IMG/VR virus record: IMGVR_UViG_3300020451_000899
Location: 1-55,678 of that record
Length of the DNA stretch: 55,678 bases
From: a virus
Strand: one strand, 5' to 3'
The notes beneath the pieces are model-generated. The model searched no databases. It saw only the letters and a program-made list of their open reading frames with translations, and was not told the origin of the DNA. Of the stretch, positions 52,796 through 55,678 are shown one piece after another. How positions within the stretch are numbered: the stretch's first letter is position 1; the number at the start of each line of letters is the position of its first letter. The position numbers and the translations under genes are program-made.

Positions 52796-53817
52796 TAATA
52801 CGTTCCTCTCAAATTGTTCAAAATGTCTTTCTTTATTTTGTACGTAGTCATATCTCCAATATCTTTGTCTGTCAATCTTGGAAATGTCAGTTTATACATC
52901 CTGCCAAATTGTCTTTGCATTTGTATTCTAGCCTCTCTCCCAGCCTGATCATTGTCCATCAGAATAACCAAGTGTGTAATTGAAAGTTTTTTCATTTGTT
53001 CTTCCTGCTGCTTTGATATAGTCTTGCCAAATACGCTTACAGCATTTTTTACGCCTGACTCGTGCAGCTTCCAAACATCTCCCTGCCCCTCTAATATATA
53101 TAAGCATTTAGTTTCTTGAGCTGTTGGCAACGCTCTGTGATAATTATAAAAGTAATTTCGTTTCTCAAACCCTTTTGGATATAGTAGAAACTTTGGCATT
53201 TTGTATTCTTTAATTGATCTGCCAATGACTCCCACAAGCTTGCTGCCATCTGCGCCATGTATGGGTATGACTGCCCTTTCTTTCATTATACCTTTTTCGT
53301 AGCAATCTCCCACACCAAAATATTTCATGGTTGACTTTTTAAACCCTCTACCTATAAAATATTCTGAAGGATCGTCGCAACTATATATGTTTTTAATTTC
53401 ATGTTCACAATGTTCGTTTTGTTCATGTCTGAGAGATTTAATTATTCTGTAGAATTCATCTTCTGGTTCTTCTGCAACCTCAACTTTGCTCGTAGACCCT
53501 GTGCTTTTTATATTAAACTCTTTGTATATCCATTTTAATACGTCTTTAAACTCTACATCAGCACCGTTTTGAGTTGACAATACACCCCTGATTAATCCAA
53601 ATATATCATTATTATAATGGTTTTGACAATCTCTTGTCCAGCACTTCCACATGCCTCTAGATTGACAGAAAGAAAACGCTCTAGGATTATCACTGTCTTC
53701 ATGTACAGGACAGGTGGAGTATATATTATCTCCAAAGCACTCACATTCCATACCAAGTTTTTTGAATACTAATTCTGACTTACTGTTCAGAATCTTCTTC
53801 ATCTGTTTCAAGTCCAT
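52795..53817 (-). CDS. dnaG: DnaG-like primase
   Basis: This 340-residue protein has a CHC2-type zinc finger (C36, H39, C59, C64 in TCPVHE and WKCWTRDCQ). The RNA-polymerase basic motif follows at 181-202 (RAVIPIHG, LVGVIGRS), and the TOPRIM core has E243 and D247 (ILEGQGD) and D288/D290 (MDND). It is much shorter than bacterial DnaG and lacks a helicase-binding domain of normal size. It would make RNA primers with the DnaB-like helicase, whose gene overlaps its first 38 bases. An internal ATG at residue 6 is a possible alternative start. Confidence 0.9.
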   Translation of the reverse strand: MDLKQMKKILNSKSELVFKKLGMECECFGDNIYSTCPVHEDSDNPRAFSFCQSRGMWKCWTRDCQNHYNNDIFGLIRGVLSTQNGADVEFKDVLKWIYKEFNIKSTGSTSKVEVAEEPEDEFYRIIKSLRHEQNEHCEHEIKNIYSCDDPSEYFIGRGFKKSTMKYFGVGDCYEKGIMKERAVIPIHGADGSKLVGVIGRSIKEYKMPKFLLYPKGFEKRNYFYNYHRALPTAQETKCLYILEGQGDVWKLHESGVKNAVSVFGKTISKQQEEQMKKLSITHLVILMDNDQAGREARIQMQRQFGRMYKLTFPRLTDKDIGDMTTYKIKKDILNNLRGTY

Positions 53818-55249
53818 CTTTTATTTTATCCATGTCTGCTACAAGCCCAGTATCGCCTACTGGTGCGTTTTTAAATTCATTTCTTGTTTTCAATTCTATT
53901 AACTTAGCATGTGCGCCTTGCATTTGCATATTAATATAATCTCCATCGTCCATCCCAGCGCCGTGTCTGGAAACAATGGGTACTAGTTTTCTATTTCCAG
54001 CGTTCGGTCCATCTTCGGCAAGCTCTTCTACTGATTTAGCTTTAAATATAGTGAACGATGTGCATAACCAAATAAGTCTATCAGATCCACTTACGGCATC
54101 TGTGCTTTCTTTAGTTATACCATCCCTATTCAACTGAACAAAGGACAGGCATGGTATATCAAGTTTAACACATAGGTTGTGCAGAGATGTGATCTGAAAT
54201 CCTAAAGCTTGGTACTCCTGAATATTATTTGTAATAGAAGAAGACGACATAAGTTTAAGATAATCATATATAATAACGCAGTCGTTTGTCTTGCCCGTCT
54301 CATCTGTTTTAACTTCTTGCACAACCCAACGTCTAATCATATTGAGTATGCCCTCAAAAGGCTTACCTGCAACGCTAATGTAGCTATACGGAATAGATCC
54401 CAACTTCTCTACTGCGTCCTGAACTTTTTCGTGTTTGATGGAATCTTCTACAAATTTACCAGTTGCCACTTCATTTATAGGAACGCCACTTATGTTGGCG
54501 ATGAGTCTATTTAAGTGATCCTCTTTAGACATCTCTGTGTCTAAGACTAATACCTTTATGCCTTCAGAGGCTACGTTAAGGGCAACATTATCAGCAAATA
54601 CCGACTTGCCAACTTTTGGTCTTGCAGAAACAAGGTCAACGCATTTTCGTCGAAGACCGCCACCAATGGCTTCGTCGTATCGCGCAAATCCCGTGGGTAC
54701 ACCAATGATATCACATTTGTTTTCTTCCAGAAATTGTACATATTCTTCTATTCCTTCTCCTATTTTTTCAGGATTCTCACCACCGTCATCCTCTCTTAGA
54801 AAATCTGTAACAGGGTCTTCTAATTTTTGTATAATATCATTGATTGTGTCTGCGCCGCTAACAGTGTCCATGTCTTCATGAATTTTTAATGTTAGCTTTT
54901 TGATTTTTCGAGCAAATTCAAACTTTTTAATTTGTATAGCAAAGCTGAACACATTATCGCTGCTGATTGGAAAGTCATATAAGGATTTTACATAAGCTAA
55001 TTCCTGCTTAGTAGTGATGTTTTCTGAAATCCCAAGACTCTCAGCCGCAGCAAGCAAAGTAGCAATGTCTGGCTTTTGTTCTTGTTCTATGATATGCTCA
55101 ACGCATCTATATAATAGTTTATTATTATAATGAGCGAATGAGTCTTGCGATATAATGTCTGATATATTGATATACGCATCAATACCGTATTGCAACAGAC
55201 CAGAAAGTACAGCGCGTTCCGCACCTACATCAGATAATTTTTCTTGCAT
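53780..55249 (-). CDS. dnaB: DnaB-like replicative helicase
   Basis: This 489-residue protein has an N-terminal helical domain (GAERAVLSGLLQYG) and a RecA-type motor: Walker A ARPKVGKS (209-216; the first Gly of the usual GxxxxGKS is Ala), catalytic E239 in VLDTEMSK, Walker B VIIYDYLK (325-332) and FVQLNRDG (370-377). It unwinds DNA ahead of the polymerase. The ATG abuts the upstream stop as TAAATG, and the primase gene starts within its last 38 bases. The C-terminus is acidic (ETDEEDSEQ). No loader gene is visible in the window. Confidence 0.93.
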   Translation of the reverse strand: MQEKLSDVGAERAVLSGLLQYGIDAYINISDIISQDSFAHYNNKLLYRCVEHIIEQEQKPDIATLLAAAESLGISENITTKQELAYVKSLYDFPISSDNVFSFAIQIKKFEFARKIKKLTLKIHEDMDTVSGADTINDIIQKLEDPVTDFLREDDGGENPEKIGEGIEEYVQFLEENKCDIIGVPTGFARYDEAIGGGLRRKCVDLVSARPKVGKSVFADNVALNVASEGIKVLVLDTEMSKEDHLNRLIANISGVPINEVATGKFVEDSIKHEKVQDAVEKLGSIPYSYISVAGKPFEGILNMIRRWVVQEVKTDETGKTNDCVIIYDYLKLMSSSSITNNIQEYQALGFQITSLHNLCVKLDIPCLSFVQLNRDGITKESTDAVSGSDRLIWLCTSFTIFKAKSVEELAEDGPNAGNRKLVPIVSRHGAGMDDGDYINMQMQGAHAKLIELKTRNEFKNAPVGDTGLVADMDKIKDGLETDEEDSEQ

Positions 55250-55612
55250 TTATTGCCTACCAATACATCGGTCGCAACGATAATATTCACCAAAGACTAA
55301 AGTCGCATGTACTTTAAATGTTTTGCCACAGGCGTTACATGTGACTTCTTTTTTCTTAGGAGAGGGTCTATTCCTCGGCGTAGGAGAGGCTTGTGGAGTT
55401 TCTATATCTTTGTGTTCACCAGTATCTTCCCAAGCGTTCTCTCTAGCTTGTACCGACTGTCTACGTTTTTGAGGCTTGATAGGATTGGAAGCCCTATTCA
55501 TAGTAAAGTCTTCACTTACTGTCGTCTCCACCTCGTCTTCTTTTGATAAAGCTTGTTGTAGTGCAGCTTTTTGCTCATCAGTCAGCGTCTTTAAAAAATC
55601 TTCCATACTCAT
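55250..55612 (-). CDS. Small zinc-ribbon protein upstream of the helicase
   Basis: This 120-residue protein has a helical N-terminus (MEDFLKTLTDEQKAALQQAL), a Pro/Arg/Lys-rich disordered middle and a C-terminal zinc ribbon (CNACGKTFKVH, then YRCDRCIG, i.e. CxxC and CxxC). The ATG at 55612 overlaps the stop of the gene before it, and GAAAGG lies upstream; a second Met two residues on is an alternative. Nucleic-acid or protein binding is likely. Tight coupling to the helicase gene suggests a replication accessory role, but no function can be named. Confidence 0.6.
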   Translation of the reverse strand: MSMEDFLKTLTDEQKAALQQALSKEDEVETTVSEDFTMNRASNPIKPQKRRQSVQARENAWEDTGEHKDIETPQASPTPRNRPSPKKKEVTCNACGKTFKVHATLVFGEYYRCDRCIGRQ

Positions 55613-55678
55613 GATCTTTTGCCTTTCTCCATTAGGATATCTGCTTTACGTTTTAGTTCATATATCTTGCCATCCAGT
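55609..55678 (-). CDS. C-terminal fragment of an upstream minus-strand gene, partial
   Basis: Read from the right edge, one frame stays open and ends LDGKIYELKRKADILMEKGK plus two more residues at a TGA that overlaps the next ATG (ATGA). Only the last 22 residues are in the window. They look like a charged helix. The tight junction supports a real gene that begins outside the window; its identity cannot be told. Confidence 0.5.
   Translation of the reverse strand, partial: LDGKIYELKRKADILMEKGKRS

Overview
The window looks like part of a large, AT-rich tailed bacteriophage genome (Caudoviricetes), probably from an aquatic or otherwise uncultured source. Two convergent gene blocks meet near position 34,950. 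Genes are tightly packed, many with ATGA, TAATG or TAAATG junctions. No intergenic stretch exceeds 300 bases; the longest is 178 bases, at 48,479-48,656. I see no tRNA, rRNA, CRISPR array, integrase or insertion sequence.

Plus strand, 1-34,913: a virion block. It opens with the 3' part of a propeller and Ig-like surface protein, followed by three neck or tail-completion-type proteins and a tail-tube-like protein. Next come three likely tape-measure chaperones (two of them paralogous) and a 1985-residue tape measure protein. The rest is a run of very large tail-tip, baseplate or fibre proteins of 1304, 2446, 517, 237, 1344, 1105 and 250 residues. Most of these are assigned by position and general character only. 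No contractile sheath, capsid, portal or terminase gene is visible, so the tail type is undetermined.

Minus strand, 55,678-34,996: replication, recombination and glycan-type genes mixed in one direction. In transcription order: zinc-ribbon protein, DnaB-like helicase, DnaG-like primase, dNMP kinase, Cas4/RecB-like Fe-S nuclease, GT2 glycosyltransferase, a conserved unknown, a DUF6356-like protein and a PAP2 phosphatase. Then come the N-terminal half of DNA polymerase III alpha, an FkbM-type methyltransferase, a DnaQ-like exonuclease, a DxD glycosyltransferase and the C-terminal half of the polymerase. SSB, three GT-B glycosyltransferases, a methyltransferase-like protein, a degenerate nucleotidyltransferase, two unknowns, a homing-endonuclease-like gene, a likely ssDNA-annealing protein and a zinc-ribbon protein finish the block. 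The replication genes form a near-complete bacterial-type fork set; the sugar genes suggest glycan work on the virion, the phage DNA or the host surface.

The two most unusual observations are these. (1) Three copies of a 52-nt element (34,947-34,998; 48,503-48,554; 48,565-48,616) share one geometry: 7-bp outer stem, symmetric 10-nt internal loops, 6-bp inner stem, 6-nt loop. The four outermost base pairs differ in all three copies yet stay perfectly complementary, which points to a folded RNA or a DNA hairpin. The copies bracket the 13.5-kb segment from the polymerase N-half to the last zinc-ribbon gene. (2) DNA polymerase III alpha is split into two complete open frames, cut between the catalytic KFDVLG motif and the VFQLES motif. 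No intein sequence is visible, and three genes lie between the halves, including the probable proofreading exonuclease.
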